Shown: piece after piece, positions 36,631 through 48,900 of the stretch | How the letters are laid out: each line of letters starts with the position of its first letter | Numbering within the stretch: the stretch's first letter is position 1 | Assembly: GCA_964023275.1 (NCBI GenBank) | Contig: OZ029917.1 | Coordinates: 32,826,505 to 32,890,504, forward strand | DNA from: Norana najaformis | Lineage: Eukaryota; Annelida; Clitellata; Crassiclitellata; Hormogastridae | Direction: 5' to 3' | Length of the DNA: 64,000 nucleotides | The notes under the pieces: generated by a model | The model's input: the letters and a program-made list of their open reading frames with translations, nothing else | Databases searched by the model: none | Told to the model about the DNA's origin: nothing | Made by a program: the position numbers and the translations under genes

Positions 36631-37755
36631 TATATTAGCTATTATATCATGAATTATTATTATTTTATTGCATTTATTGTGCGCGTAAGGTCAGTCAATC
36701 TGAAATCTGAGATGCAATGATTATGATGATGTCGTGTGCTTCTACCAGAGATCTGTGTCTGTCGGAGCTGAGCAAACGAGTCGACAGATTCGACAGCTGA
36801 GGAGCCGAATGAACATCACGAATCTTCTCAAACCGAACCTGGAAGGATTCCTAAAAGAGAAAAGAGCTACAGCTATATCATCATCATCATCGGCGTCGTC
36901 ATCATCATCAGAAACAACAACGTCTTCATCAACGTCATCATTATCATCATACCGTCATCATCAAGAACGGCAACAGTAACAATAATAATATCATCAAGAT
37001 GTAACAACAATAACGTCATTGTCATCAACAACAATGGCATTGTCATAAATATCATCATTATCGGCGGCAGAAGCAACACATAGAGCAGCAGAGGCGATTG
37101 CACGATGATTATTAGGGTTTTGGTGACGAAAACGACAACAGTGGTACCTGATGATGATGATGGTGATGGTGGTGGTGATGATGATGATGATGACGATGAT
37201 GTCGACGACTTTTGAAGTCTTTGTTAAAGAACTGTGAAGCCGTGTCATTCATGGAGTTTAGAGGAATTCAGATTGAACGGAATTTTAAAACGAGTTTACT
37301 GCTTGAATAGGCCTAATGTAAAGCTATGCCAAGTAAAAGGCAAATACAGTTACATTTCTTGCTTCCTAAACACCTCCCTGCAGTACTTTCTCTCTTTCTC
37401 TCTGTTCCTCTCTATCTCTCTTTTCTCTGTTTGTGTCTCTCTCTGTCCGCTGTTTCTTGACATCCCGTCTCCTCTACTCATTAGTGGTCTATGCAGGGTT
37501 GTTCAGTTAACTGTTGACCCTGTTATGCGCAGAAAAGTAATGAAAGTCTGCGGCCACTGAGACGGCAGTTGCAAAGGAATGGAAAAGACGACGAGTCCCA
37601 TAAATTTATTTATCTCCGATGACGCCTGGCGCTGTGGATACGACCGATGGTAAGCACAGTTGAGTTAAGCTACATCGAACCATCCATGCATTGAATACAC
37701 GGCTATTTTGGTCAGCTCAGCTCAGCCTTCCATCCCTTCCGGGTCGGTATATAAC

Positions 37756-39450
37756 GTTCTGTTCTGTTCTGTTCTCAGCCTTCCTCGTTCCGAGATTCGG
37801 CCGCATCATGCACAATGTTCCTCCAGTGTCCTCTGTCCTCCACCAGCCTGAGCATCTCCTCCATTGTTAGCCCAGTCCATGCCCTGATGTTGCCCAACCA
37901 GTTTATTCTCGGTCTTCCTCTTTTCCGTCCTCCCGGTATTGTGCCCTGTATTATCTCCTTCTCGATGCATGTTCCCTCCTTCCTCATGATGTGGCCAAAA
38001 TAGATCAATTTCCTTTTCCTTACTGTCTTCAAAAGATTCCTCTCTACTCCAGCCGCTTCCAGTACCCATTCATTTGACCGCTTTTCCATCCACGATATTT
38101 GCATGATCATTCTTAGACATTTCATCTCGAATGCTTCTATCCTCCTCTCTTCCTCCTTCCTCAAAGTCCAACTCTCACATCCGTATAGTGCCACCGGCCA
38201 TACTAATGTCATCAAGAGCCTCATCTTTGTTACCAGTGATATGCCATGACTTTTCCATATTTTTTTAAGATTTGCAGCCATTGCATATCCCTTTGCAAGT
38301 CGTACCCTTATCTCTGCTCCACAATCGCTGTCCCTATCGATCATCGAGCCCAAGTACATGAAAGTATTCACCTGCTCCACTGTTTCCTGACCTATGCTGA
38401 TCTGACACCTAGTCTCTGCTGTTGTCATGACCTTTGTTTTATCCGTGTTAATCCGCATTCCATATTTCCTTCCTGCTCTGTCTAATCTTTCAACCAGTGT
38501 TTGTAATTCCTTCTCAGATTCTGTTATTAGTACTATGTCGTCTGCGTATCTTAAGTTTGTCAACCGCCTTCCCCCTATCTGCACTCCTCCGTCAAAACCC
38601 TCCAAAGCCTCTCTCATTACCCTCTCCGCCAGAATGTTAAATAAACTTGGAGACAACACGCATCCTTGTCTCACCCCTCTCCTGACTCTGAACTCTCCAG
38701 ATAGTGTTCCTGCCACTTTGATCCTTGCGTTTTGTTTCTTGTACAGCTTGGATAACAACTTTATTATGTGTCCAGGAAATCCCATTTCTATCATTGTTGT
38801 CCATAATGTTTCATGTGCTATTGAATCAAAAGCTTTTTTGAAGTCTACAAAGCACATGAAAAGAGGTTGTTGATGTTCATTTGCCTTTTGCATAATAATT
38901 CTCAGATTTGTTATCTGGTCTCTTGTCCCTCTAGCCTTCCGAAAACCCGCCTGTTCTTCCGCCACTTCTGCTTCCGTCTGATTCCTTATTCTTTCCAAAA
39001 TGATCCTCAGCATAATCTTACTTGCGTGTGCGACCAAGGCCACTGTTCTATAGTTTGTACATTGCCTGGCATCTCCTTTCTTTGGTATGGGTACAAAAAT
39101 TGAATCCGCCCAATCCTCTGGCCATTCTCCATCTTCCCATAGTGCTGTGCATATAAGATGAAATCTGTCTACTGCAGCTTCTCCTCCGTATTTAAACAGT
39201 TCCGCAGGTATTCCATCCGGCCCCGCTGATTTCCCGTTCGCACACTGTTTTATCGCTCTTGCCACTTCTGATCTTAAAGGGGGTGGCTCTCTCTCGTATT
39301 CATTCGTGTCCTCCTTCACCTCTTTGTCATCGTACAGTTCTTCGCAATACTGCCTCCAACGTTCAGCAATGCCTTCAGTGTCCGTGATGTATTCTCCATT
39401 TTCTGCCTGTATGCAGTGTATTTTTGGCTGGAATTTGTATATAACGAGAA
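37756..39450 (-). mobile_element. RTE-like LINE copy, 5'-truncated, intact reverse-transcriptase end
   Basis: The minus-strand open frame ends at TGA 37,777-37,775 and reads back past 39,319 to about 39,450 (AENGEYITDTEGIAERWRQY). It encodes reverse transcriptase with the usual blocks: NGKSAGPDGIPAE, QAGFRKARGTRDQI, CFVDFKKAFDS (first catalytic Asp), RRGVRQGCVLSPSLFN and YADD at 38,548-38,537. The C-terminal LINE signature follows (YFGHIMRKEG, GGRKRGRPRINW). The endonuclease is missing. The element ends in (GTTCT)4 read on the plus strand, overlapping the stop codon. It lies in the first large intron of the C2CD2L-like gene, same orientation. Confidence 0.88.
37775..39319 (-). CDS. reverse transcriptase of the 37.8-39.4 kb LINE
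   Basis: At least 514 codons without stop or frameshift. GTG at 39,319 is only the first start-like codon; the frame continues open upstream. Catalytic positions FVDF (about residue 158) and YADD (258-261) are intact. The C-terminal third carries the ALYGCESWTLRKEEERRIEA block and a Cys-poor tail typical of RTE-like and related clades. It lacks the N-terminal apurinic endonuclease and so cannot move by itself. Confidence 0.88.
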   Translation of the reverse strand: MKEDTNEYEREPPPLRSEVARAIKQCANGKSAGPDGIPAELFKYGGEAAVDRFHLICTALWEDGEWPEDWADSIFVPIPKKGDARQCTNYRTVALVAHASKIMLRIILERIRNQTEAEVAEEQAGFRKARGTRDQITNLRIIMQKANEHQQPLFMCFVDFKKAFDSIAHETLWTTMIEMGFPGHIIKLLSKLYKKQNARIKVAGTLSGEFRVRRGVRQGCVLSPSLFNILAERVMREALEGFDGGVQIGGRRLTNLRYADDIVLITESEKELQTLVERLDRAGRKYGMRINTDKTKVMTTAETRCQISIGQETVEQVNTFMYLGSMIDRDSDCGAEIRVRLAKGYAMAANLKKIWKSHGISLVTKMRLLMTLVWPVALYGCESWTLRKEEERRIEAFEMKCLRMIMQISWMEKRSNEWVLEAAGVERNLLKTVRKRKLIYFGHIMRKEGTCIEKEIIQGTIPGGRKRGRPRINWLGNIRAWTGLTMEEMLRLVEDRGHWRNIVHDAAESRNEEG

Positions 39451-39528
39451 AGTTTAAAAGGTGCCTGCGTTGTTTTATTTAATTACTCTGAACGTGTTTG
39501 CTCTTTTAAACCATGGGACGACACTACT

Positions 39529-39614
39529 GCAGAAGACCTGTCCCTTAAAATAACCAAGACGCTGTCATATCCATGACAGCATCTTGGGGTTATCTTAAGG
39601 GACAGGTCTTCTGC
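39529..39614. repeat. near-perfect hairpin, about 40-bp arms, 4-bp loop
   Basis: GCAGAAGACCTGTCCCTTAA (39,529 on) and its continuation to 39,568 are followed by loop ATCC and the inverted copy to 39,614. The arms differ by two substitutions and a 2-base gap. It lies about 80 bp beyond the 5' end of the LINE at 37.8-39.45 kb. Confidence 0.85.
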
Positions 39615-39689
39615 TTCTATCATTCTACAGAAGGGTATAAAGAAGTCTATTACCTATACTGTCTACTTTTAAATCACCATAAGTCACTT

Positions 39690-39910
39690 CCTTTCTCTCT
39701 CTCTCTCTCCCTCTCTCTCTCTCTGTTTCTTTGTCTCACTCTTTACTATCTCTTTCTCTTGCACTCTCCTCTGTCTCTGTCTCTACCTTCCTACCTACCT
39801 ACCTACCTATCTGCCTACCTACATACCTACCCACCTACCTACCTACCTACTTATCTATCTGTCTGTCTGTCTATCTATCTGTCTGTCTGTCTGTCTATCT
39901 ATCTCTCTAA
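39690..39910. repeat. (CT)n, (CTAC)n, (CTGT/CTAT)n compound array
   Basis: CT-rich 39,690-39,780, CTACCTACCTACCTATCTGC-type units 39,787-39,850 and TGTCTGTCTATCTATCTGTC-type units 39,850-39,905. Confidence 0.9.
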
Positions 39911-40885
39911 TTCTTTGGTCTGTGCTGCATCAGCCCTTTGAAACAAAATCCCAGAAGTTCGCCTCCACACGCATAACAATGTCTTTGGATTTTCGTCTCC
40001 TCTTGCCTCACATCCGGAAATATTTCACTCCCAACTTAAACTGGAAATTTAAAACGACCTCATATGGACTTCTTTCGTTCACAATCCAACAAAATGCACG
40101 TATAAGACCATAAACTCATTCAACCATATCACCTCATCATTTGTGTCTCTCGGCCTGACCTGTCTCGATTCACACTGACAGTGATCCCATGCAACACGCG
40201 ACATGCCCTGCGGACGTCGGACGGCGAGTAATGAATGAAGCTGTTTTCCCCAGCGTATCTTACGTGGGACCCTCGGATCTTGTGGGGCTTACATTTTAAC
40301 ACTTAGGCTTATACCAACCATGTAGGAAACCCATAAAGCTATGCTATTGGGCTGAATCCATGAAGCATCTTATGCTGACCCTACAAGCCTATTTGCAAGA
40401 TTTTCTGCTGCTCACAATGGAAATGCTCAGTGCATATTCATTGCTGTAAGAGCTGGCAGTATGAAGAAGAGAGCTGGGAAACCAGAAGAATAGACTTTTG
40501 AGGAAATGCTTCATTCAGGTATTTATTTTGTGAACTATAATCTTCCCAATGTCAAATGTTCAACAGCAGCGCAGTAGCTTCTGCTGTTCTGTTTAATGTT
40601 CGATATTTTCGTATGCTGCCTCAGACTACCTCAGCGGGAAGCCTGAGCCTGTCTGGTGGGGGTTCTGCGGTGGGCTTGCAACCCCTTGCAACTCACCCAG
40701 GTAAATAACCTTACCAACAGAAAAGACGCAACAAAAATGTAGGATGAGGGGAGATGAAGGAGTGGGAAGGCGGCACAAACTTATAACGGACGGTAGGACT
40801 CCAAATTCCAGTATGAAGAGCCTCGACGAAAGCCGGTCTTCGGAAGTTAGGGCTTGGAGATTTCAGCTTCTTTCAATCAGAGTTT

Positions 40886-41005
40886 TTAACTGGAGTTGGT
40901 ACATGGAATGTGAGATCTCTGCAAAATACTGGAAGGCTAACGCAGGCGATAAAGGAAATGAGGACATACAATTTACAGATTCTCGGGATAAGTGAAATGA
41001 GATAA
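40886..41005 (+). mobile_element. LINE endonuclease fragment
   Basis: The plus frame encodes TGVGTWNVRSLQNTGRLTQA, then YNLQILGISEMR and a stop at 41,003-41,005. GTWNVRSL and LGISEMR are the first two motifs of the apurinic-like endonuclease of LINEs. The remainder of the endonuclease and the reverse transcriptase are absent; a matching 3' fragment follows at 41,090. Confidence 0.78.
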
Positions 41006-41089
41006 AGACACGTAGGCTAAATATTGTAAATTATAGATAAACTTTAGGCAGAATAATTTTAAAAAATACTTCTATGAGTTGAGGGAAGG

Positions 41090-41310
41090 TCGTGGTTGAG
41101 GTCGTTGAGACAGAAGACTCACCAAGCTATTAGCTGGATCCCTGAACGTGAACGGAGGAAGAAAATTCTAAGAAGCAGCTGGCCAGAGACAATCAGATAT
41201 GACCTGGGATGTTCGCAGATGTCGTGGGACGAGGCGGAAAGACTGGCGATGGACAGAGATGTGCAGACCTGCAGAGGAAAGACTAAGTACTTCGTAAGCC
41301 ATAGTACAAG
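41090..41310 (+). mobile_element. LINE 3'-end fragment (C-terminal domain)
   Basis: The plus frame encodes HQAISWIPERERRKKILRSS then WDEAERLAMDRD. This fits the C-terminal consensus W-x-P-x-G-x-R-x-x-G-R-P-x-x-x-W...W-x-E-x-x-x-x-A-x-D-R. With the endonuclease fragment about 90 bp upstream it forms a LINE copy with most of its middle deleted. Confidence 0.65.
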
Positions 41311-41435
41311 CGAGCAAAAGATTTATAGGTTATAGGTCTATAGGCTGTATATATACACCTACGCATACCATACAACTTATCTGTCTAAACCTCACCGGCT
41401 AATGTACATTAGAGGATGCGCAATCATGGACGGCG

Positions 41436-41478
41436 TGTGTGTGTGTGTGAGTGTGCGCGCGTGTGTGTGTGTGTGAGT
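41436..41478. repeat. (GT)n microsatellite, imperfect
   Basis: GTGTGTGTGTGTGAGTGTGC and GCGCGTGTGTGTGTGTGTGA units. Confidence 0.85.
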
Positions 41479-41939
41479 CTTACACAGTCAAAGGTGCTCT
41501 TAAGTGTGTCAGCCGCCATCTCGAGACAACACATCGCAACTTCACGATAAATAAACACGTAAGGCATTTAAATAGTGGACCACCCAACTGCACAGCTTAA
41601 TCAATCGGGCAAAGGGCTTCTCCTTTCTGCACGACAGATACTTTTAATGTACATACACACAGCTCCGATAGCAGGCAAAAACTTCACAACCAGCGCCAAC
41701 TAAGCCCCGATAAAACCCATCATATGCCCACATACTTAGGCCTGTAATATAGATACTGTAGGTTTAAAGTCATTTCGCGACATAAAAATATTTTTATTTG
41801 TTTATATAGGCTATCTCAAGCACCCACAAATCGCAGCCTATAATTTATATACCAAAATATATCGGAATATATGCGAGAAACAGTATACGCTGGCTCCCTA
41901 TTGCAAAGGGACTAATACTTTCAAGATCCTCTTGCAGGG

Positions 41940-42385
41940 ACGTCTCTGACTTGTCGCTATGCCCAGGCAAACTGACCCATGTCTCGCATTACCCGCCTTA
42001 TTTAGGCCTACTTCAATGGTTGCCTGTTTCACAGCGCATCGAATTTAAGATTTTCTCGTGGGTCTGGCGATGCCAGATGGGGAATGCACCTGCTGCTTAC
42101 TTGAGGGAGATTTGTTGCTTTGTTTCATACTTGGCTGGCAGCAGAAATCTGCTCCGCCACTGGAGGTGAACTTGATGTTACATTTGCAAGCATTTCGACA
42201 ATGCTACGTCCTGCCTTTTGAGCAGTTGGGCCATTTACCAGGATGATAGTCTCCCTCTTATCTGCTTGTACTTCTGGCCAGGGACACAACATACACCTTT
42301 CATCAACACTTGAAACCTCTTCTCTTTCGTCGAGGATGGACTGGGAGCACCTCTGAGTAGGTATCATGAACAGGCGCTATAAAAA
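41940..42385 (+). mobile_element. L2/CR1-like LINE 3'-end fragment
   Basis: The plus frame gives LLQWLPVSQRIEFKIFSWVW then APAAYLREI, and after frame damage TFHQHLKPLLFRRGW. LHWLPVxQRIxFKI...APxYL and TFKxxLKxxLF are the last blocks of L2/CR1-type reverse-transcriptase proteins. The copy ends with GGCGCTATAAAA at about 42,374, a tail shared with other repeats in the window. Confidence 0.7.
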
Positions 42386-43337
42386 TAATCAGAATGATTG
42401 AATGGATGAATACATCGTGCGCGGATCTTTCAGTCTCGAGGCAACCCGGTTGGCGAACGTTACGCTCTTCTGCATCCGGTGTAGACATGGAGATTCCGCG
42501 ATTCCGCGCATGAGCTAAAGCCAATCGTGGCTTCTCGTGTGCGGACCTTCCTCTTGGAACAGTCTTCCACTGCACATAGGCCTATGTCTACGTAGGCCAA
42601 CTGTTTTCTTTCACTCTGCTCAACATACATTTTCAATCATCCTTAAAACGCCTTTGTTTATGTCAGTTAGATAGCCCCACGTGTGCAACGCTTTTAAGTG
42701 CTACCGAAAAGGCGCTGAATTAAGTGTTCTGACACTTACTTACACAGTACATACATATCATATATATAATATAGATATAGTATATATATATAATGTAGGA
42801 TTATAATTACATACTCATATATAATACGTAATACACATGGGTCCTATTCCATATTACACATGTAATGTGCAATATATATAATTTTAAGTTTTATATTTTA
42901 AGTTCTTTTTTTGTATTTCGATTGCATTGTCTGTCTGCCTAGTTGCGAAATAAAGTACATGTATGCATGTATGTGTTACGTAATACACGTGAATATGTTA
43001 CTATACTTATACATGTGCATATGCCTGTTTCTATTCTAGTCTCTGGTTCATGCATAGCGACGTTGAACAGACGGTTATATATTTTCACATTGCAAGCAGT
43101 GATTCGGATTATCTGATCTACTGTTGTTGTTGGTCTGGCCAGCTCCCTTTTTACCTGCTGCGCCATCAACATCAGCATCAAGTTATTCCACGACAACCTC
43201 CTCAGCAGCAAGACCAGAAAGATGGATGGTTGCGGAGAATTTTAACTAGGTCTATTTCATGCCCTTGAGAAATATCAAGTAAAACAATAAGAGAAAGAGT
43301 AGGACAGAGAAAATAGAAAAAAAAACACCAGAAGACG

Positions 43338-43620
43338 ACGACTGAAGTGAATGGGACACGTGGTTCGCAATGACAAAGAAGAGTCAACAAAGCGTTGAAT
43401 TGGATCCATGAAGGAAAAGAAGAAGACCGAGAAAGTACTGACCGCAGATTATTAGAGATGATCTGGGATGTCTGAATCTGGGGATGTCTTGGAATGTCTG
43501 GGGATGTCTGAGGCTGTCTGGGGCTGTCGTAGGACGAGATTAAGGGGAATGGTTATGATCAGGGACGAGACAAAAAGCTGCATTGTCCGATCTACACAGA
43601 AAGTACTGAGTACTTAATTA
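43338..43620 (+). mobile_element. degenerate LINE 3'-end fragment
   Basis: The plus frame reads LKWMGHVVRNDKEEST followed by stops and KEKKKTEK. It matches the LINE consensus L-K-W-x-G-H-V-x-R-x-x, but several stops and a GGATGTCTG tandem stretch (43,464-43,530) show long decay. Confidence 0.55.
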
Positions 43621-44694
43621 AGTACTAAGAAATAAATACACTCATAGAGCAGAATATACTCAATTTCCCTTATATCAAATAAGGGTGTATTAAATGAAGC
43701 AACGCTTAGTTTTTTAGTTGTATAAGACAGCCAGGCTGGGCATTGTCTCCTAAAAGTAGGCTGAGCCATTTAGGATGTTTGGAACACTTAATCGGTTGGG
43801 TTGTTAAACATGTAATGGAGAATATCATTATCATTCCTTGAAATGCTTGTATGAAGTAGTCGTTGCTTGTTTACATGCACAAGTGGATGATGTGAGTAGT
43901 TAAAACAGTTAGTAACAACGATATCATCAAGTTTCGATTACTGCGGATAACGCAACATTTTTTACACGGCTTTAAAGACAACATTTCCATCTGACAGATG
44001 GCTGTGTAAAGAGTGGACCACTTCCGAGAGGTTCCCAAAAGGCGTTATCCATATGTTCTGCTACAATTGCAGTCATAACTTAACCTAACGACCCTCGGTC
44101 TGAACTTGTCAGTGAAGACTAGAAGCAGTGGAAAGCTTGACTTTTGACCCAAGGGACTTGAACGTTGCCAAGACTCCCGACACATCCACCTCAGCAGCCA
44201 AATATTGTCTGTAGGCAGAGTGGAATGCAAATTGTTTTGTTAACCTACAGCATCTGCTACAAGATTAATATGCGCTCAGCCAAAGAAAACAAACTTGATC
44301 AATAAACTTGTATGTCAGTTAATATCCTATCAGCTTCTCGCTAATGGCCAACTGGCCGTACTATATTCACTCTAGAATGTAGAAAAGATCGGAGTGGACT
44401 TCGCGGGGAGGGTTTGGCAGGGATGGAAAGTGGCGTAACTTCAAATTTCGGGCCCCAACAGATTACTCAAATGAGCCCCTTGGGGTCTGGTCGTACTTCA
44501 TCAGGTTCTAAGCGTGCCCCTATTTTTTAGGCTCGCTCCCCCGCCCCAAGGGCCCATAGTAGCGCTACAGGGGATGGGGCTAACTAAACCTCTAGGATCG
44601 ATTTTTTTCACGACAAGGGGGTTGACTTTTGGCCTGGGGCAGTGGAAACTTAATCTCCCGGGTAATACATCCCTGATAATAATACATAATAGCT

Positions 44695-44750
44695 CACAAT
44701 AATAATAACAATAACAATAATAGTAGTAGTAATAATAATAATAATTGCAA
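44695..44750. repeat. (AAT)/(ACA) and (AGT) tract
   Basis: AATAATAATAACAATAACAA then TAGTAGTAGTAATAATAATA. Confidence 0.8.
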
Positions 44751-44911
44751 AACAAAAAGAACAATATAATTATATTCCCTCTGAGAGCCTTATTCGTTGG
44801 GCCCAAATTGGGCCCATAGTTGCCTAAATATTGTCACTAGTGGCACAATGAGGACCAGCCAAGGGCCCAGTGAACCCTGGCATAGACCAAGTAATAGCAT
44901 CACCTTCGTCG

Positions 44912-44914
44912 TCG

Positions 44915-44953
<39 letters not shown>

Positions 44954-44958
44954 ATCAT
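44912..44958. repeat. (CAT)n microsatellite
   Basis: GTCGTCGTCATCATCATCAT array ending near 44,958, close to the first exon of the C2CD2L-like gene. Confidence 0.9.
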
Positions 44959-45075
44959 CATCAGTAACAATCACGATAACATGAACACTGATAGATCGAT
45001 AAAAATGCAAACAAGCAATGTGGCAAATAAGTGCTTATTAAGCCTAATTATAATTAATATAGGCTTTTAGTTTAC

Positions 45076-45363
45076 CTTTTGTCTGGCCGCCTGCTGAGTT
45101 AATGCTCTGGTCCAGGCCTCCGTCCAGTCTTCCACCCATCGAATACCTCCAGGGTGACCGAAGACCCATCCGATGACGTCATTCAGGGCCTTGCACTGCG
45201 CCGCCGCACCCCCTTCCTCCACTCCTAGTTTCGCCTTATTGGCCCCGGCAGAAAAGCCCTTCTTCTGGCCCGCGAAACACCGTCGATAGATGAACACACC
45301 TGCACAGGTAAGTAGAACAAGGGGGACTCCGACGGCTGCTATAGTCACCACGGTGACCGACAT
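45076..45363 (-). CDS. C2CD2L: C2CD2L-like exon 1: start, membrane anchor, start of SMP domain
   Basis: ATG at 45,363-45,361 opens 96 codons up to the donor GTAAAC. An in-frame TGA lies shortly upstream, supporting this start. Residues 2-26 form one hydrophobic segment (VTVVTIAAVGVPLVLLTCAG) followed by YRRC and KK. This is the pattern of a signal anchor with cytosolic basic flank, as in ER-anchored SMP proteins. The end (RWVEDWTEAWTRALTQQAAR) matches the start of the C2CD2/TMEM24 SMP domain. The exon ends in phase 0. Confidence 0.8.
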
Positions 45364-45629
45364 TTTAATCCCGTTTGGACAGGTCCCGACTCATCCGAAA
45401 ATCCCAAAATGTGGCTCCAGCGGCGGCTGCGGTGGCGTAGTATCGATGGGAGAGGAGCGTGCGGAGTGTGAGGGGCAACGAAATTGGTTCCGGCTGCATC
45501 GAACTGATTTAGATAAAAGCTCTGGCGCAGACCGACCTGGAAAAGGCCAATCCGACGAAGATTCACACCAGCAGTTCGTCTCGAGTAGACGAAGGAACAA
45601 CCGCTACTTCTAAATGTGCTTTGGGCTTT

Positions 45630-45705
45630 GGAGGAAGCAGGGAGGAAGCAGGAGGAAGCAGGAGGAAGCAGGGAGGAAGCAGGAAGGAAGCAGGAAGGAA
45701 ACGAA
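45630..45705. repeat. GGAGGAAGCAGGA minisatellite
   Basis: Six or so copies of a 10-12 bp unit related to GCAGGAGGAAGCAGGAGGAA. It lies 270-340 bp upstream of the first ATG of the C2CD2L-like gene. Confidence 0.8.
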
Positions 45706-45999
45706 TGAGGAAAGGAAGAAGGTTGCAGACAGAGAAGAGCATCGCTTCGGAAGTGGAAAGAAACAACAGAATAGAAGGAGAAAGAAGAGAACAAAGAGGA
45801 AGGTAGATAGGAAAGAGGATGGAAAGAGGAAGGTGGCTGAGAAAGTAATATTAGCCTACGAGGAATATTGGCATTTGAATGAGGATGACGGAGATGAAAC
45901 AAGAGGCACTGAAGGACTAGGAGAAAGATGAGGATAAAAAGAAGTAAGAAAGGAAGTAAGAGAAAGAGTAGGGAATGAACTACGGCAAAAAGTGATGGA

Positions 46000-48900
46000 A
46001 TGGAGAAAGAGAACGAAAATGGACTTAAGGGGCGGAATGAGATGATGGATAAGAAAAAAATGAGAGAAGTAGCGAAAACTCCTGAAATTTGAAAGTTCCT
46101 TCAAAAGTAATATTAGAGAAGCATTTCGAAGTGCATACGAGTAACAAGAGAACTTGGTAATGGAAGAGGAGCAAGAAATCTGAAGACTGAAATGAAAGTG
46201 GAAAAGAAACTGGAATGCTTTGACTTGGGCATGCAAGGTTTCAGTCAGAGACAGAAGCAGTGAAAACAGCAAGGGGTCAAGGGATTAAGCCCTGACAGAG
46301 TTTCCTTGGGTCACGTGATTCATCCTACTAACTCACCAAAACTTCACCTCGTGGCAAGAGGTTCTTGGAATCTCTGTGCAAATGTTTCATTCAAAATTGA
46401 AAGTACTCATGTTCCACAAATTTCTATCCTGATTCATTCTGCTCCCCCCAACTCTCTCAGCTCCAATTCTAAACACTGTCCAACGTAGAGTCCAACTGTC
46501 TACCTGTCTGACCTTTGCAGGCTGACCTTGAATCGAACCTGACCTTACCTACTTATCTGTTTTGACTGAGCACCTATGAACAAGCTGTATGGTTCCCGCC
46601 CAACAGCTTCCTTTGGGCTCTGTAGCGATTACGACTACGATGTGTTCCGCCAACCACGTGGAAAATCGTCTGTCGGTGACACAAGCGCACTTGTTTCGTG
46701 ATGGATGGACAACTGGACTTCGTCCGGATGATTAGTTCTGGAGTGGCCGTCAGACGATATTAGATCTGCCGCCAACGACAACACGCACGCGCTCCAGATG
46801 CACTCTGCCCACAACAAGCGCTGCGTGAATCACAAGAACGCGCCCTCCCTCTCTCCCTCAACATCCCTGCCAAGAACTTTCGGCTAAATATAGGCCCAGC
46901 CGACCCTCCCTCCCACTGGACCTGCAGCAGCAACTGAGGAGAAGGAAACAGCTGCAGCAGGCCAGGGAGGCTGAGACGCTCCTTATCCGCTGCCTGGCCC
47001 ATCTCGGACGCACACCGCAGATGCAACGGAGGCCCCAGAAGGCAAAGGTCCGGCCACGTTGGAAACATATATTCACAAATACGCAAACACACAACAATAT
47101 GCACAGACGTATGGACACACATGCAAAGATGCACACAAACACACAAGCAGAGACACTGCAACAGAATGACATACAAATATACAGACACATTTAAAGAAAC
47201 ATTTAAAGATCCACAAAACCAGCAAATGCAACTAGGGAAAATAAAAACACAAACATAAGTAGAGATAAACACAAAAAAGCCCTGACGTACACTCATAACA
47301 CTGACAGACAAATCCACAATAGCCATACACACCAAGACATGCTCCCACACACACAAGCACACACACAAATGCACACAAACACACACATGCACACACACAC
47401 ATGCACACAAACACATGCAGAATGAGTTGAGGTTGGCAACTGAAACTCAACACCAGGTGGCACTAGGCACAGTTGGCTAAACATTTCTCTTCCTCCTCAC
47501 TTATCAGTTTATCAGAAAACCACTTTAGATTTCAGCATGGAGACCCACAGACCAAATGCACACCTTTCTGATCTCAATTGCCTTCCAAAGAACCACAAGA
47601 CATGGTTAATTCAAGAAGTATGTTCTTGAGATTTAAATTTCAGGAATGAGGTACACACTGCCTTTTACTCTGAGTCCTGTTGCTTAAAACACTGGTATAT
47701 TTCTTTAAAATACATTAAGTACCGTATTTAATGAGTATCTTTTTCAGCTTAAGTACATTCAATACATTCTATGCCCTAATATAAGAATTCTCTACTGAAA
47801 ATTTCTTGAAGTTTTTATAAAATATGAAAATTTTAGTAGAAAGACAGACCAAACTGATTCTAACATTTCCTAGGATTTACCTGAAAAAATCTATGACAAA
47901 AGCAACCACCACAAGACAGTGATCTTTCAGAAGTATCAAAATAATATTGAATAATGAATGAGATAATGAGATTAACATGCCAGGCATTAAAAACAACTTG
48001 AATCAGAGGCAGCCATTACTACAGAAGTAACCGAAATTGCAGACTCCATCTGTCAAAGTCTACACACGTCAGTAGCCACACTAATTATTCCTTTTATATA
48101 ATTACAGTATTTGGCAATGTACAAAGAAACAAGGCCACATCTCTAATTGTATGTCAAGCAATAACTCATACAAAGAAACAAGGCCACGTCTTGTCAAAAG
48201 TAATAACTCTTATATGAAGCATATCTTCAATACATCTGTTACAATGAGAAGCACTTTCAACCCACCCTGGAAAAACAGTCAGCAACCAAAGGGCAAAGGC
48301 ATCAGCAGCAAAAGGCAACAGATCAAGAAAACAGACTGTTAAGATGATAAATTTATGAAGTTAAAATTACAATGGTGCAGCTACAATGGCACACATATGA
48401 CGGTAATTGCAATCATAATTGGAACCACAGTTGTACAGCATCTCTTCAGAATAAACTCTTCAGACATACTCCAGCTAACTATACATCTGTGATGTGTTAC
48501 AGTTATGCTACATATAATGTCTATGTCCAGGTCATATGAGTCATTAAGCCTCAAGTCAAAGTCACATTCCTTGAACTCCACGTCTCAGTCAAGTCATGAG
48601 TCGAACAACTCTAGTCATTTGATCCAGTCAGGGGCTGAAAGATCACTTGACATTTGGAAGTCACCTTCTGGTAAACACATGATTATCAGGCTAATTGATG
48701 CCAACACAGAACTGTAACAAAGAGGATTTAAAATCTTGACACAACAGTGAAACAAACGCAAACAGCCGACACTTTTCTGCAAAACGTAGTGAAATGTAAA
48801 TCTGCATAAAGTAAGCAAAATTTAAAAATGCACTTCAGATGATTCACACATAAACCATATTAGTCAATCAAGCCAGTGCAGGTTAACAGCTTGACCAATG

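Noticed and set aside
45345..45902. 185-codon minus-strand frame upstream of the C2CD2L-like gene
   Set aside because: Low-complexity Ser/Pro/Phe composition from a GGAAGCAGGA minisatellite; out of frame with exon 1.
48381..48581. C-terminal hydrophobic tail (TTVVPIMIAITVICVPL) as a GPI signal of the adhesion protein
   Set aside because: The nearest acceptor would put the exon in a different frame, and no sequence similarity supports it.
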